Shown here one piece after another: positions 52,853 through 61,445 of a DNA stretch of 64,000 nt; position 1 is the stretch's first letter; each line of letters opens with the position of its first letter. Source of the DNA: JBCDBD01 sp039184335 (GTDB taxonomy: Bacteria > Bacteroidota > Bacteroidia > Flavobacteriales > Flavobacteriaceae); the NCBI GenBank assembly GCA_039184335.1, contig JBCDBD010000012.1:6868-70867 (forward strand), read 5' to 3'. Made by a program: the position numbers and the translations under genes. Below the pieces are notes generated by a model. It was not told the DNA's origin and did no database searches. It saw only the letters and a list, made by a program, of their open reading frames with translations.

Positions 52853-53227
52853 TTATTTGGTCGCCTTTTTCTTGTTGGCAACTGTTTTACGCTTTCCTTT
52901 TCTTGTCCTAGAATTATTTTTGGTGCGTTGGCCCCTTAAAGGCAACCCTGACCTGTGGCGGATACCTCTGTAACAACCAATGTCCATCAATCGCTTAATG
53001 TTAAGTTGCGTTTCAGAACGAAGCTCTCCTTCAATGGTATATGAAGAAACCGCATCACGAATACGACCAATTTCATCATCGTTCCAGTCTGATACCTTGG
53101 TGTCTTCGCTAACTTGGGCTTTTTCTAAAATATCTTTAGCCCTACTTTTTCCGATACCGTAAATATAGGTCAGCGAAATAATGCCTCGCTTTTGTTTTGG
53201 TATGTCTACACCTGCAATTCTTGCCAT
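52853..53227 (-). CDS. rpsM: Ribosomal protein uS13
   Basis: A 124-residue 30S head protein (MARIAGVDIPKQKRGIISLTYIYGIG; GCYRGIRHRSGLPLRGQRTK), extended by basic tail. It follows rpmJ with a 2-bp gap. Confidence 0.98.
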   Translation of the reverse strand: MARIAGVDIPKQKRGIISLTYIYGIGKSRAKDILEKAQVSEDTKVSDWNDDEIGRIRDAVSSYTIEGELRSETQLNIKRLMDIGCYRGIRHRSGLPLRGQRTKNNSRTRKGKRKTVANKKKATK

Positions 53228-53229
53228 AA

Positions 53230-53346
53230 CTACCCTTGTCTTTGTTTAAATCTAGGATTCTTTTTGTTGATTACGTACAATCTGCCCTTTCTACGTACAA
53301 TCTTGCAGTCTGCACTTCTTTTCTTTATGGATGCCCTTACCTTCAT
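53230..53346 (-). CDS. rpmJ: Ribosomal protein bL36 (zinc-free form)
   Basis: 38 residues, MKVRASIKKRSADCKIVRRK then GRLYVINKKNPRFKQRQG. The zinc-binding Cys/His set of the ordinary protein is lost; only one Cys remains, so it is the zinc-free form. It lies between infA (11 bp) and rpsM (2 bp). Confidence 0.97.
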   Translation of the reverse strand: MKVRASIKKRSADCKIVRRKGRLYVINKKNPRFKQRQG

Positions 53347-53357
53347 CGCTATTTCTC

Positions 53358-53573
53358 TTAATATCTATATGTAATTCTTGCCTTGGTCAAATCATACGGA
53401 CTCATTTCAAGTTTCACCTTATCGCCTGGTAATAATTTAATATAATGCATACGCATTTTGCCAGAGATATGTGCCGTTACGATATGGCCATTTTCCAATT
53501 CTACCCGAAACATGGCATTTGACAATGCTTCGATTATACTTCCGTCTTGTTCTATTGCTGGCTGTTTTGCCAT
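53358..53573 (-). CDS. infA: Translation initiation factor IF-1
   Basis: 71 residues with the OB fold: GSIIEALSNAMFRVELENGH, KMRMHYIKLLPGDKVKLEMS and PYDLTKARITYRY. It binds the A site of the 30S subunit during initiation. It follows a 107-bp spacer after secY. Confidence 0.98.
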   Translation of the reverse strand: MAKQPAIEQDGSIIEALSNAMFRVELENGHIVTAHISGKMRMHYIKLLPGDKVKLEMSPYDLTKARITYRY

Positions 53574-53680
53574 ATTCTAGTTATTGGTTTTCAGTTGTAA
53601 GCTATATGTGTCATTCATTATTCATCAATTGTTACCCACTAAATCTCACAACTGTTTGCTTCTAACTTTCTAATACTTAC
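53574..53680. repeat. Repetitive spacer between secY and infA
   Basis: 107 bp, AT-rich. It shares AGTT-n-TTG-n-AGTT-n-AAGCTAT near the infA side and GCTTCTAACTTTCTAATA near the secY side with the rpsM-rpsK spacer, so both look like diverged copies of one element. Confidence 0.4.
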
Positions 53681-55024
53681 CTATGCTACTTTTCTGTTCT
53701 TACCGGTCTTCATCAATCCGTCATAATGCCTGTTCAACAGATACGAGTTTACCTGTTGCACGGTATCAATGGCAACGCCCACCATAATCAGCAATGAGGT
53801 ACCTCCATAAAATAAGGCCCACCCGGCTTGAACGTCCATTAATTTGACAACTACTGCAGGGAGTACTGCCAACAATGCCAAGAAAACAGACCCTGGGAAT
53901 GTAATCAACGACATGATCTTATCTAAATAGTCGCCCGTTTCTTTACCTGGACGGATGCCAGGAATAAAACCTCCGCTTCTTTTTAAGTCGTCGGCCATTT
54001 TATTGGTCGGAACCGTGATGGCCGTATAGAAATAGGTAAAGATGATAATCAATATCGCAAATAATATATTGTATGCCAAGCCAAAAATATCTGCAAACTG
54101 AACTTCCATCCACTGGCCTACAGCCGTATTGTTGAACGTTCTACCCAATAGGTTCGGGGCGAACATAATGGCTTGTGCGAAAATGATGGGCATTACCCCC
54201 GAAGCATTTAGCTTCAATGGAATATATTGTCTCGAACCCACAATATTCTTTTCATACCCTCCTGAAGCACTTCTTCTTGCATATTGTACAGGTATCTGCC
54301 GGATTGCCATTACCAAAAGTACACTGGCCAAAATGACCAAGAACCAAATGATGACCTCAATCAATATAAACATCAGACCACCCGTATTGTTAGTAGTACG
54401 TGAGATGAACTCTTGTACAAAAGATTGTGGCATTGTAGCTATGATACCTATCATGATCAATAGTGAGATACCATTACCGATACCCTTATCTGTAATCTTT
54501 TCGCCCAGCCACATGGCAAAAACACATCCGGTCACTAAAATGACCACTGCAGGAATTATGAAGTCTAACCCCTTACCTAAGACAAAGGCACTATTTGGCA
54601 CACCCAATGCTTCTAGACCATACAGATAGGCCGGGGCTTGAACGATACAGATACCAATGGTAAGCCACCTTGTGATTTGATTTTTGGTCTTTCTGCCACT
54701 TTCCCCTTCTTTATCCAATTTCTGCAAATAAGGAATGGCAATACTCATTAACTGAACCACAATAGAGGCTGATATATATGGCATAATGCCAAGGGCAAAT
54801 ACCGATGCATTTGCAAATGCGCCCCCTGTAAATGCGTTTAAGATACCCAATATACCCTGTTCGGTATTAGAGGTCAATTGGGCCAATTGAGTGGTATCGA
54901 TACCCGGAAGCACCACTTGGGCACCAAAACGGTAAACAAGCAATAAGCCAAGGGTAACCAAAATACGTTGCCTTAGCTCTTCAATTTTCCAAATATTCGA
55001 TATGGTCTCAATAAATTTCTTCAT
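53681..55024 (-). CDS. secY: Protein translocase subunit SecY
   Basis: A 447-residue inner-membrane channel with ten transmembrane helices. It includes GLGIMPYISASIVVQLM-type ALGIMPYISASIVVQLMSIA, the plug/lateral gate region, and the cytoplasmic loop GGFIPGIRPGKET. It forms the Sec channel with SecE and SecG. No adk or map gene follows it here. Confidence 0.98.
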   Translation of the reverse strand: MKKFIETISNIWKIEELRQRILVTLGLLLVYRFGAQVVLPGIDTTQLAQLTSNTEQGILGILNAFTGGAFANASVFALGIMPYISASIVVQLMSIAIPYLQKLDKEGESGRKTKNQITRWLTIGICIVQAPAYLYGLEALGVPNSAFVLGKGLDFIIPAVVILVTGCVFAMWLGEKITDKGIGNGISLLIMIGIIATMPQSFVQEFISRTTNNTGGLMFILIEVIIWFLVILASVLLVMAIRQIPVQYARRSASGGYEKNIVGSRQYIPLKLNASGVMPIIFAQAIMFAPNLLGRTFNNTAVGQWMEVQFADIFGLAYNILFAILIIIFTYFYTAITVPTNKMADDLKRSGGFIPGIRPGKETGDYLDKIMSLITFPGSVFLALLAVLPAVVVKLMDVQAGWALFYGGTSLLIMVGVAIDTVQQVNSYLLNRHYDGLMKTGKNRKVA

Positions 55025-55036
55025 AGTGTACTTTGG

Positions 55037-55489
55037 TTATAAACTTATTGCTTCTCCTCCAGCTGCTTCAATGGCTGCCTTGGCAGATGCACTAAATTTA
55101 TGTGCAGAAACCTTGAGCTTGGCCTTCAATTCGCCACCACCCAAAATCTTTACCAAATCATTCTTTTTTGCCAATCTGTTCTCAATCAAATGATCAAGGG
55201 TAACCTCGTCTTTCAGAACCTTGTTGTCAACCAAAGCCTGTAATTTATCCAAGTTGACACCTTGATATTCTTTTCGATTGATATTTTTAAACCCGAATTT
55301 AGGAACCCGTCTCTGAAGGGGCATTTGCCCCCCCTCAAAACCAATCTTTTTAGAATATCCAGATCGCGACTTTGCACCTTTATGTCCACGTGCGGCAGTT
55401 CCTCCTTTTCCAGATCCTTGGCCTCTTCCAAGTCGCTTTCCATCTCGATTTTTTGATCCTTCCGCTGGTTTTAAGCTACTTAAATACAT
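55037..55489 (-). CDS. rplO: Ribosomal protein uL15
   Basis: 150 residues: KRLGRGQGSGKGGTAARGHK, GFEGGQMPLQRRVPKFGF, then LVKILGGGELKAKLKV. A 50S assembly protein near the peptidyl transferase region. It follows rpmD with a 13-bp gap. Confidence 0.97.
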   Translation of the reverse strand: MYLSSLKPAEGSKNRDGKRLGRGQGSGKGGTAARGHKGAKSRSGYSKKIGFEGGQMPLQRRVPKFGFKNINRKEYQGVNLDKLQALVDNKVLKDEVTLDHLIENRLAKKNDLVKILGGGELKAKLKVSAHKFSASAKAAIEAAGGEAISL

Positions 55490-55502
55490 TTCTATTCTTC
55501 GT

Positions 55503-55685
55503 TTATGCCTCCTCAGTGGAAACCAAATGTTTTACTTTATCTATCATTCCAAGGATGTTTGGGGTAGCATCATGTTCGACTACCTGTCCAATTTTCCTTA
55601 ACCCTAGCGCCTCAAGGGTACGCTTTTGGTTCTGCGGTTTTTTTATGGCACTTTTCAATTGCCTTACTTTGATTTTTGCCATCAT
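55503..55685 (-). CDS. rpmD: Ribosomal protein uL30
   Basis: 60 residues (MMAKIKVRQLKSAIKKPQNQ, LGLRKIGQVVEHDATPNILG). The first base follows the rpsE stop directly. A small 50S protein; MAKIKV at the second Met may be the true start. Confidence 0.96.
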   Translation of the reverse strand: MMAKIKVRQLKSAIKKPQNQKRTLEALGLRKIGQVVEHDATPNILGMIDKVKHLVSTEEA

Positions 55686-56210
55686 CTATCCTTTAAAAAC
55701 TTTTTCTAGACTTACACCTCGCTGCTTGGCCACCATACCAGCGTCCCTAAGTTGTAAAAGGGCATCAAAAGTTGCTTTTACGACATTATGCGGATTTGAA
55801 GAGCCCTGTGATTTTGAAAGCACATCATGGACCCCGACAGCTTCCAGTACGGCACGAACCGCACCGCCCGCTATGACTCCCGTACCTTGTGAGGCAGGTT
55901 GAATATAAACACGTGCACCACCGTACTTCCCCTTTTGTTGGTGTGGTAAAGTACCTTTGTTCAAAGGAATACGTACTAGGTTCTTTTTCGCATCTTCAAT
56001 AGCTTTTGCAATGGCAGTGGCAACTTCTTTCGATTTTCCCAATCCGTGGCCGACCACACCATTTTCATCTCCGACAACGACGATTGCAGAAAAACCAAAG
56101 GCTCTACCACCTTTGGTAACTTTGGTCACCCTTTGTACACCAACGAGACGGTCTTTTAATTCCAGACCTCCTGGCTTTACAATCTCAACATTTTTGTATT
56201 TCTGGTACAT
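55686..56210 (-). CDS. rpsE: Ribosomal protein uS5
   Basis: 174 residues. Double-stranded RNA-binding domain then ring-like C-terminal domain: GRAFGFSAIVVVGDENGVVG, KGKYGGARVYIQPASQGTGV and GGAVRAVLEAVGVHDVLSKS. A 30S fidelity protein. Confidence 0.98.
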   Translation of the reverse strand: MYQKYKNVEIVKPGGLELKDRLVGVQRVTKVTKGGRAFGFSAIVVVGDENGVVGHGLGKSKEVATAIAKAIEDAKKNLVRIPLNKGTLPHQQKGKYGGARVYIQPASQGTGVIAGGAVRAVLEAVGVHDVLSKSQGSSNPHNVVKATFDALLQLRDAGMVAKQRGVSLEKVFKG

Positions 56211-56216
56211 ATTGTT

Positions 56217-56570
56217 CTAGAATTTAAGTCCGGCTTCCCTGGCACCTTCTGCCAATGATCTTACCCTTCCGTGATATAGATTACCGCCCCTATCAAAGGC
56301 TACTTGTTCAACTCCAATTTTTGTGGCCTTTTCAGCAATGGCCTTACCTACTAAATTGGCAACTTCCATTTTAGTGCCCTTGGCATCGATATCTTTGTCC
56401 CTAGATGATGCGGCAGCCAATGTTTTGCCATTTTCGTCATCAATGACCTGGGCATAGATTTCTTTATTGCTACGGAACACGGCCAAGCGTGGTCTTGTGG
56501 ATGTACCGAAGGATATTTTTCTGATTCTTCTTCTTATCCGTAGTCTTCTATCGGTTTTGGATAATGCCAT
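56217..56570 (-). CDS. rplR: Ribosomal protein uL18
   Basis: 117 residues; binds 5S rRNA. RRLRIRRRIRKISFGTSTRP, RLAVFRSNKEIYAQVIDD and YHGRVRSLAEGAREAGLKF are standard. Confidence 0.98.
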   Translation of the reverse strand: MALSKTDRRLRIRRRIRKISFGTSTRPRLAVFRSNKEIYAQVIDDENGKTLAAASSRDKDIDAKGTKMEVANLVGKAIAEKATKIGVEQVAFDRGGNLYHGRVRSLAEGAREAGLKF

Positions 56571-56582
56571 ATTTTTTTCTTA

Positions 56583-57125
56583 TTAAGCTGATTTACCTGC
56601 TTTTCTTCTTATCTGTTCACCAACAAACCTGATTCCTTTTCCTTTATAAGGCTCTGGTTTACGGAAAGAACGGATTTTTGCCGCTACTGCCCCTACAAGT
56701 TGTTTATCGTGCGATGTCAATTTTACAATTGGATTTTTACCTTTTTCTGAAACGGTCTCAATTTTGACTTCAGGTGCAATATGCATTACAATATTGTGTG
56801 AAAAGCCTAGTGCCATATCCAATTTCTGTCCTTGGTTGCTGGCCCTATAACCTACACCGACCAGTTCAAGCTCTTTCGTCCACCCTTTTGAGACACCTTC
56901 GACCATATTGGCAAACAGGGCCCTGTACAAACCATGTTTTGATTTATGTTCTTTAGACTCAGACAGTCGTGACAACACTATACTACCGTCTTCCATTTTA
57001 ACCTCAACGCCTGAAAACTCTTGGGTCAATTCTCCCAATTTTCCCTTGACCGTAACAACGGCATCATTGATCTCTACGGACACACCTTCAGGAATCGAAA
57101 CTGGATTATTACCTATTCTAGACAT
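56583..57125 (-). CDS. rplF: Ribosomal protein uL6
   Basis: 180 residues, two similar alpha/beta units (MSRIGNNPVSIPEGVSVEIN; VGYRASNQGQKLDMALGFSH; EPYKGKGIRFVGEQIRRKAG). A 50S protein near the factor-binding site. Confidence 0.98.
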   Translation of the reverse strand: MSRIGNNPVSIPEGVSVEINDAVVTVKGKLGELTQEFSGVEVKMEDGSIVLSRLSESKEHKSKHGLYRALFANMVEGVSKGWTKELELVGVGYRASNQGQKLDMALGFSHNIVMHIAPEVKIETVSEKGKNPIVKLTSHDKQLVGAVAAKIRSFRKPEPYKGKGIRFVGEQIRRKAGKSA

Positions 57126-57145
57126 TTTCTAACTCTTTATTCTTT

Positions 57146-57544
57146 TTAATATACGTAGCATAAAACCTCTCCACCAACATTCTCTCGCTTCGCCTGTTTA
57201 CTTGTCATGACACCATGCGATGTTGATACGATGGCTATACCCAATCCATTCAACACCCGCGGGAGTTCTTCAGAGTTTGAATACTTTCGAAGACCGGGCT
57301 TGCTCACACGCTGTAATTTCTTTATCACAGGTTCTTTGGTGAACTTGTCATATTTCAATGCGATTTTGATATTACCCTGTATGTTATCGTCTTCAAACTT
57401 GTAACTCAATACATAGCCTTGGTCAAATAGGATTTTGGTCATTTCCTTTTTCAAGTTCGATGCTGGAATGTTAACCACCCTATGGCCAGCCCTACTGGCG
57501 TTTCGAATTCTTGTCAAATAATCTGATATCGGATCTGTAAGCAT
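57146..57544 (-). CDS. rpsH: Ribosomal protein uS8
   Basis: 132 residues; a primary 16S-binding protein (DPISDYLTRIRNASRAGHRV; GLGIAIVSTSHGVMTSKQAK; NVGGEVLCYVY). In other bacteria it represses the spc operon. Confidence 0.98.
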   Translation of the reverse strand: MLTDPISDYLTRIRNASRAGHRVVNIPASNLKKEMTKILFDQGYVLSYKFEDDNIQGNIKIALKYDKFTKEPVIKKLQRVSKPGLRKYSNSEELPRVLNGLGIAIVSTSHGVMTSKQAKRENVGGEVLCYVY

Positions 57545-57567
57545 TTCTACTACTCTTTAAATTCTGT

Positions 57568-57837
57568 TTACCAACTTGCCTTTTTAACACCAGGTATCAA
57601 TCCCTGATTGGCCATTTCCCTAAAAGTGACCCTTGAGATGCCAAAGGTCCTCATATATCCTCTAGGCCTTCCAGTCAATTTACAACGGTTGCGCATACGC
57701 ACTGGTGATGCATTTTTAGGCAATTTTTGCAAAGCCTCATAGTCACCTGCCTCTTTTAAGGCTTTACGCTTTTCCGCATATTTGGCTACCATTTTCGCCC
57801 TTTTTATTTCACGGGCTTTCATTGATTCTTTGGCCAT
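57568..57837 (-). CDS. rpsN: Ribosomal protein uS14 (zinc-free form)
   Basis: 89 residues, the long form without the CxxC zinc pairs (MAKESMKAREIKRAKMVAKY; RNRCKLTGRPRGYMRTFGIS). It lies 1 bp after rplE. Confidence 0.98.
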   Translation of the reverse strand: MAKESMKAREIKRAKMVAKYAEKRKALKEAGDYEALQKLPKNASPVRMRNRCKLTGRPRGYMRTFGISRVTFREMANQGLIPGVKKASW

Positions 57838-57838
57838 G

Positions 57839-58390
57839 TCAGTTCTTTTTAAAGGGTAACCCCAATTCGGTTAATAATGATTTTGCCTCTTTGTCAGTTG
57901 CAGCAGAGGTCACAAAAGTGATGTCCATACCATTGATCCTGTTGATTTTGTCAATATTTATCTCAGGAAAGATGATTTGTTCTGTAACACCAAGATTGTA
58001 ATTTCCCCTTCCATCAAAGCCGGTTGCCCGAACTCCTTGAAAATCGCGTACCCTAGGTAAGGCAGTAGTGATCAAACGATCCAAAAACTCGTACATACGT
58101 TCTCCCCTGAGGGTCACTTTGGCACCTATGGGCATGCCTTTGCGCAACTTGAACGCGGCAACGTCTTTTTTGGAGACGGTCGCTATAGCTTTTTGCCCTG
58201 TGATCATGGTCAATTCATCAACCGCATGGTCAATTAGCTTTTTGTCAGCAACTGCGGCACCAACGCCCCTGCTTACTACAATTTTCTGCAGCTTGGGCAC
58301 CTGCATCACATTTTTGTACCCAAATTCATCAGAAAGTGCTTTGATGACACGTTCTTTGTATTCTTGCTTTAATCTTGGAATGTAACTCAT
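57839..58390 (-). CDS. rplE: Ribosomal protein uL5
   Basis: 183 residues; forms the 5S RNP with L18 (RGVGAAVADKKLIDHAVDEL; FRDLGLPFKKN-type LLTELGLPFKKN). Confidence 0.98.
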   Translation of the reverse strand: MSYIPRLKQEYKERVIKALSDEFGYKNVMQVPKLQKIVVSRGVGAAVADKKLIDHAVDELTMITGQKAIATVSKKDVAAFKLRKGMPIGAKVTLRGERMYEFLDRLITTALPRVRDFQGVRATGFDGRGNYNLGVTEQIIFPEINIDKINRINGMDITFVTSAATDKEAKSLLTELGLPFKKN

Positions 58391-58392
58391 AA

Positions 58393-58704
58393 CTAAATTA
58401 CTTCATTGGACTTTTTGGAAACCCTGACTTTCTTTCCATCCCGCATTTCATAACCAACCCTGGTTGCCTCTCCTTTGGAATCGATCAATGAAAGGTTGGA
58501 GATATGTATGGGAGCCTCTTTTTTCACAATGCCCCCTTGTGGATTTTTTGCACTTGGCTTCTCGTGTTTTGAAACCATATTGGCCCCTTCCACAATAGCT
58601 TTGTTCTTTTCTCGGTCGACACGCATCACTTTGCCCTCGGTACCTTTGTGGTCTCCGGTCATGATCCTCACCGTATCGCCTGTTTTAATCTTTAACTTTG
58701 CCAT
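58393..58704 (-). CDS. rplX: Ribosomal protein uL24
   Basis: 103 residues with a KOW motif (GDTVRIMTGDHKGTEGKVMR). A 50S assembly initiator protein. Confidence 0.98.
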   Translation of the reverse strand: MAKLKIKTGDTVRIMTGDHKGTEGKVMRVDREKNKAIVEGANMVSKHEKPSAKNPQGGIVKKEAPIHISNLSLIDSKGEATRVGYEMRDGKKVRVSKKSNEVI

Positions 58705-58715
58705 TTTACTTTTAA

Positions 58716-59084
58716 TTACAGTACCTCGGGGGCCAATGATACAATTTTCATAAATTGACGATCGCGCAATTCCCTTGCTACAGGACCAAAGACCCTAGTA
58801 CCCCTCATCTCTCCCGTTGGGTTCAACAATACACAGGCATTGTCATCAAATCGTATATATGATCCATCGGGTCTTCTGACTTCTTTTTTGGTACGCACGA
58901 CCACTGCTGTGGACACAGATCCCTTTTTCACGGTTCCGTTTGGCGCAGCCTCTTTGACCGTAACCACAATTTTATCACCCACCGATGCATACCTTCTTTT
59001 CGTACCTCCGAGTACACGGATGGTCAAAACCTCTTTTGCACCTGTATTATCCGCGACTTTTAACTTAGATTCTTGTTGTACCAT
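58716..59084 (-). CDS. rplN: Ribosomal protein uL14
   Basis: 122 residues (MVQQESKLKVADNTGAKEVL; VFGPVARELRDRQFMKIVSL). It lies 2 bp after rpsQ. Confidence 0.98.
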   Translation of the reverse strand: MVQQESKLKVADNTGAKEVLTIRVLGGTKRRYASVGDKIVVTVKEAAPNGTVKKGSVSTAVVVRTKKEVRRPDGSYIRFDDNACVLLNPTGEMRGTRVFGPVARELRDRQFMKIVSLAPEVL

Positions 59085-59086
59085 GA

Positions 59087-59350
59087 TTATTTAGCTCTTT
59101 CAAGGATTTCAACCAATCTCCAACATTTTGTTTTGCTCAACGGTCTGGTTTCCATAATTTTTACGGTATCGCCTTCGTTGCAATCATTTTTTTCATCATG
59201 GGCAACGTACTTTTTGGTTTTTAAAACGAATTTACCGTACATGGGATGTTTTACACGTTTCACCTCAGACACGACAATGGACTTTTCCATTTTGTTGCTG
59301 GTAACAACGCCTATCCTTTCTTTTCTTAAATTTCTTGTGTTTTCTTCCAT
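59087..59350 (-). CDS. rpsQ: Ribosomal protein uS17
   Basis: 87 residues, OB fold (RKERIGVVTSNKMEKSIVVS; GDTVKIMETRPLSKTKCWRL). A 30S protein. Confidence 0.97.
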   Translation of the reverse strand: MEENTRNLRKERIGVVTSNKMEKSIVVSEVKRVKHPMYGKFVLKTKKYVAHDEKNDCNEGDTVKIMETRPLSKTKCWRLVEILERAK

Positions 59351-59363
59351 AAGGCCGAACCCG

Positions 59364-59555
59364 TTATTGTAATTCCCTTTTTGTTAACTCTGTTGCCAAT
59401 CGCGCTACCGTTCTTCTCGCTTTCCTGATTTGCATCGGATTCTCTAACGGCGTCACTGTGTGTGCCATTTTTAAATCAGCGTACTCTTTTTTCGTTTCAG
59501 CCAACTTTTGCTGAAGTTCTTCAACCGATAGTTCTTTTATCTCTTGTTGTTTCAT
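59364..59555 (-). CDS. rpmC: Ribosomal protein uL29
   Basis: 63 residues, two helices (MKQQEIKELSVEELQQKLAE; MQIRKARRTVARLATELTKR). It sits at the exit tunnel. Confidence 0.97.
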   Translation of the reverse strand: MKQQEIKELSVEELQQKLAETKKEYADLKMAHTVTPLENPMQIRKARRTVARLATELTKRELQ

Positions 59556-59575
59556 TTCGTATCAGTTTTTTTTAC

Positions 59576-59995
59576 TTACCCAGCATAATCCCTGGCAATC
59601 ACAAACTTTGTCTTTACAGGTAATTTTTGTGCGGCCAATCGAAGCGCTTCTTTGGCAATGTCATGGGGAACACCAGCAACCTCGAACATGATTCTTCCAG
59701 GTTTGACAACGGCCACCCAATATTCAGGAGCACCCTTACCTTTACCCATACGTACCTCTAAAGGCTTTTTCGTGATAGGCTTGTCTGGAAAAATCTTGAT
59801 CCATAACTGGCCTTGCCTTTTCATATATCTTGTCGCAGCAATACGGGCAGCCTCTATCTGACGGGAGGTGATAAAATGGGAATCCAAAGACTTAATGCCG
59901 AACATTCCATTGGAAAGCTGATGTCCTCTTTGGGAATTACCTTTCATCCTACCTTTTTGGGCTTTACGAAATTTTGTTCTTTTAGGCTGTAACAT
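59576..59995 (-). CDS. rplP: Ribosomal protein uL16
   Basis: 139 residues (MLQPKRTKFRKAQKGRMKGN; RMGKGKGAPEYWVAVVKPGR). A 50S protein near the A site. Confidence 0.98.
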   Translation of the reverse strand: MLQPKRTKFRKAQKGRMKGNSQRGHQLSNGMFGIKSLDSHFITSRQIEAARIAATRYMKRQGQLWIKIFPDKPITKKPLEVRMGKGKGAPEYWVAVVKPGRIMFEVAGVPHDIAKEALRLAAQKLPVKTKFVIARDYAG

Positions 59996-60015
59996 CTTAC
60001 CTTGTGTTTATCTTA

Positions 60016-60732
60016 TTACTTTCTGCGACGCTGCCTTTTGGGCCCGTCTTGTTTTCCAGATTTTCCTTGTCCTTTTGACAGACCCACCAACGGCGACAGT
60101 TCACGTTTGCCATATACCTCACCTTTCATGATCCAAACCTTAATGCCCAATCTACCATAAGTGGTATGGGCCTCTACCAAGGCGTAATCTACATCGGCCC
60201 TAAAGGTTGAAAGTGGGATTCTACCTTCCTTATACGATTCAGAACGCGCCATCTCTGCACCGTTCAAACGACCTGAGATCTGAATCTTTATACCTTCGGC
60301 GTTCATTCGAATTGCAGCTGCAATGGCCATTTTAATGGCCCTTCGGTATGAAATTCTACTTTCAATCTGTCTCGCCACACTTGCGGCTACCAAATTGGCA
60401 TCAAGTTCCGGTCTTTTTATCTCATGAATATTGATCTGAACTTCCTTGTTGGTGATTTTCTTCAGCTCTTCCTTAAGCTTATCAACTTCTTGGCCTCCTT
60501 TACCAATGATAATCCCTGGCCTAGCTGTGGTGATGGTAATTGTGATCAACTTTAGGGTACGCTCGATGATTACCCTAGAAACACTGGCTTTCGCCAAACG
60601 GGCATGGATGTATTTTCTAATTTTATCATCCTCGGCCAGTTTATCCCCATAATCGTTACCGCCATACCAGTTGGATTCCCACCCCCTGATAATACCTAAA
60701 CGATTTCCTATCGGATTGGTTTTTTGTCCCAT
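60016..60732 (-). CDS. rpsC: Ribosomal protein uS3
   Basis: 238 residues with a KH domain (PGIIIGKGGQEVDKLKEEL) and C-terminal part with a basic tail (SGKQDGPKRQRRRK). It contacts mRNA at the entry channel. Confidence 0.98.
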   Translation of the reverse strand: MGQKTNPIGNRLGIIRGWESNWYGGNDYGDKLAEDDKIRKYIHARLAKASVSRVIIERTLKLITITITTARPGIIIGKGGQEVDKLKEELKKITNKEVQINIHEIKRPELDANLVAASVARQIESRISYRRAIKMAIAAAIRMNAEGIKIQISGRLNGAEMARSESYKEGRIPLSTFRADVDYALVEAHTTYGRLGIKVWIMKGEVYGKRELSPLVGLSKGQGKSGKQDGPKRQRRRK

Positions 60733-60733
60733 A

Positions 60734-61147
60734 TTATGCTTTAGCTTCTGTATTATTGTAAGCCCCCAAAACCAATGTAACGTGGTTCGAACGCTTTCTT
60801 ATTCTATGTGCCCTACCTTGAGGTGCAGGTCGTAATCTCTTCAACATCGTACCGCCATCAACACGAATTTCCTTGATAAAAAGATCGGCATCCTCGATGT
60901 TGCCGTTCTCGTTTTTTGCCTCCCAATTGGCAATTGCCGAAAGCAATAATTTTTCCAGCCTTCTTGAAGCCTCCTTCGGATTGAACCGTAATATTGCCAA
61001 GGCCATCTCAATTTGTTTACCACGAATCAAATCCGCCACCAGACGCATTTTTCGAGGAGATGTGGGACAGTTGTTCAGCTTGGCAAAAGCAAGCTCTTTT
61101 TTCTCTGCCTTTAATCTTTCAGCCATTTGTCTTTTTCGAACTCCCAT
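60734..61147 (-). CDS. rplV: Ribosomal protein uL22
   Basis: 137 residues (LNNCPTSPRKMRLVADLIRG; RVDGGTMLKRLRPAPQGRAH). It lines the exit tunnel. MAERLKAEKK (second Met) is an alternative start. Confidence 0.97.
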   Translation of the reverse strand: MGVRKRQMAERLKAEKKELAFAKLNNCPTSPRKMRLVADLIRGKQIEMALAILRFNPKEASRRLEKLLLSAIANWEAKNENGNIEDADLFIKEIRVDGGTMLKRLRPAPQGRAHRIRKRSNHVTLVLGAYNNTEAKA

Positions 61148-61154
61148 AGCTTAC

Positions 61155-61433
61155 TTACTTTTTACCTTTATTTTTAGCACCAGCATGCCCCCTAAAGGAA
61201 CGAGTTGGTGAAAATTCGCCCAATTTATGGCCCACCATGTTTTCTGTGACATAAACAGGAACAAATTGCCTGCCATTATGTACGGCTATGGTCTGGCCGA
61301 CAAAATCTGGGGTGATCATCGATGCCCGAGACCATGTCTTGATAACCGATTTCTTACCTGAATCTATATTTTGTTGTACCTTCTTTTCTAAACTATGGTG
61401 AACGTAAGGTCCTTTTTTTAATGAACGTGCCAT
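61155..61433 (-). CDS. rpsS: Ribosomal protein uS19
   Basis: 92 residues (MARSLKKGPYVHHSLEKKVQ; VGHKLGEFSPTRSFRGHAGA). A 30S head protein. Confidence 0.98.
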   Translation of the reverse strand: MARSLKKGPYVHHSLEKKVQQNIDSGKKSVIKTWSRASMITPDFVGQTIAVHNGRQFVPVYVTENMVGHKLGEFSPTRSFRGHAGAKNKGKK

Positions 61434-61445
61434 GTACTCTTTCTT

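Noticed and set aside
54129..54629. Plus-strand frame of 166 residues
   Set aside because: Antisense to secY, which is certain.
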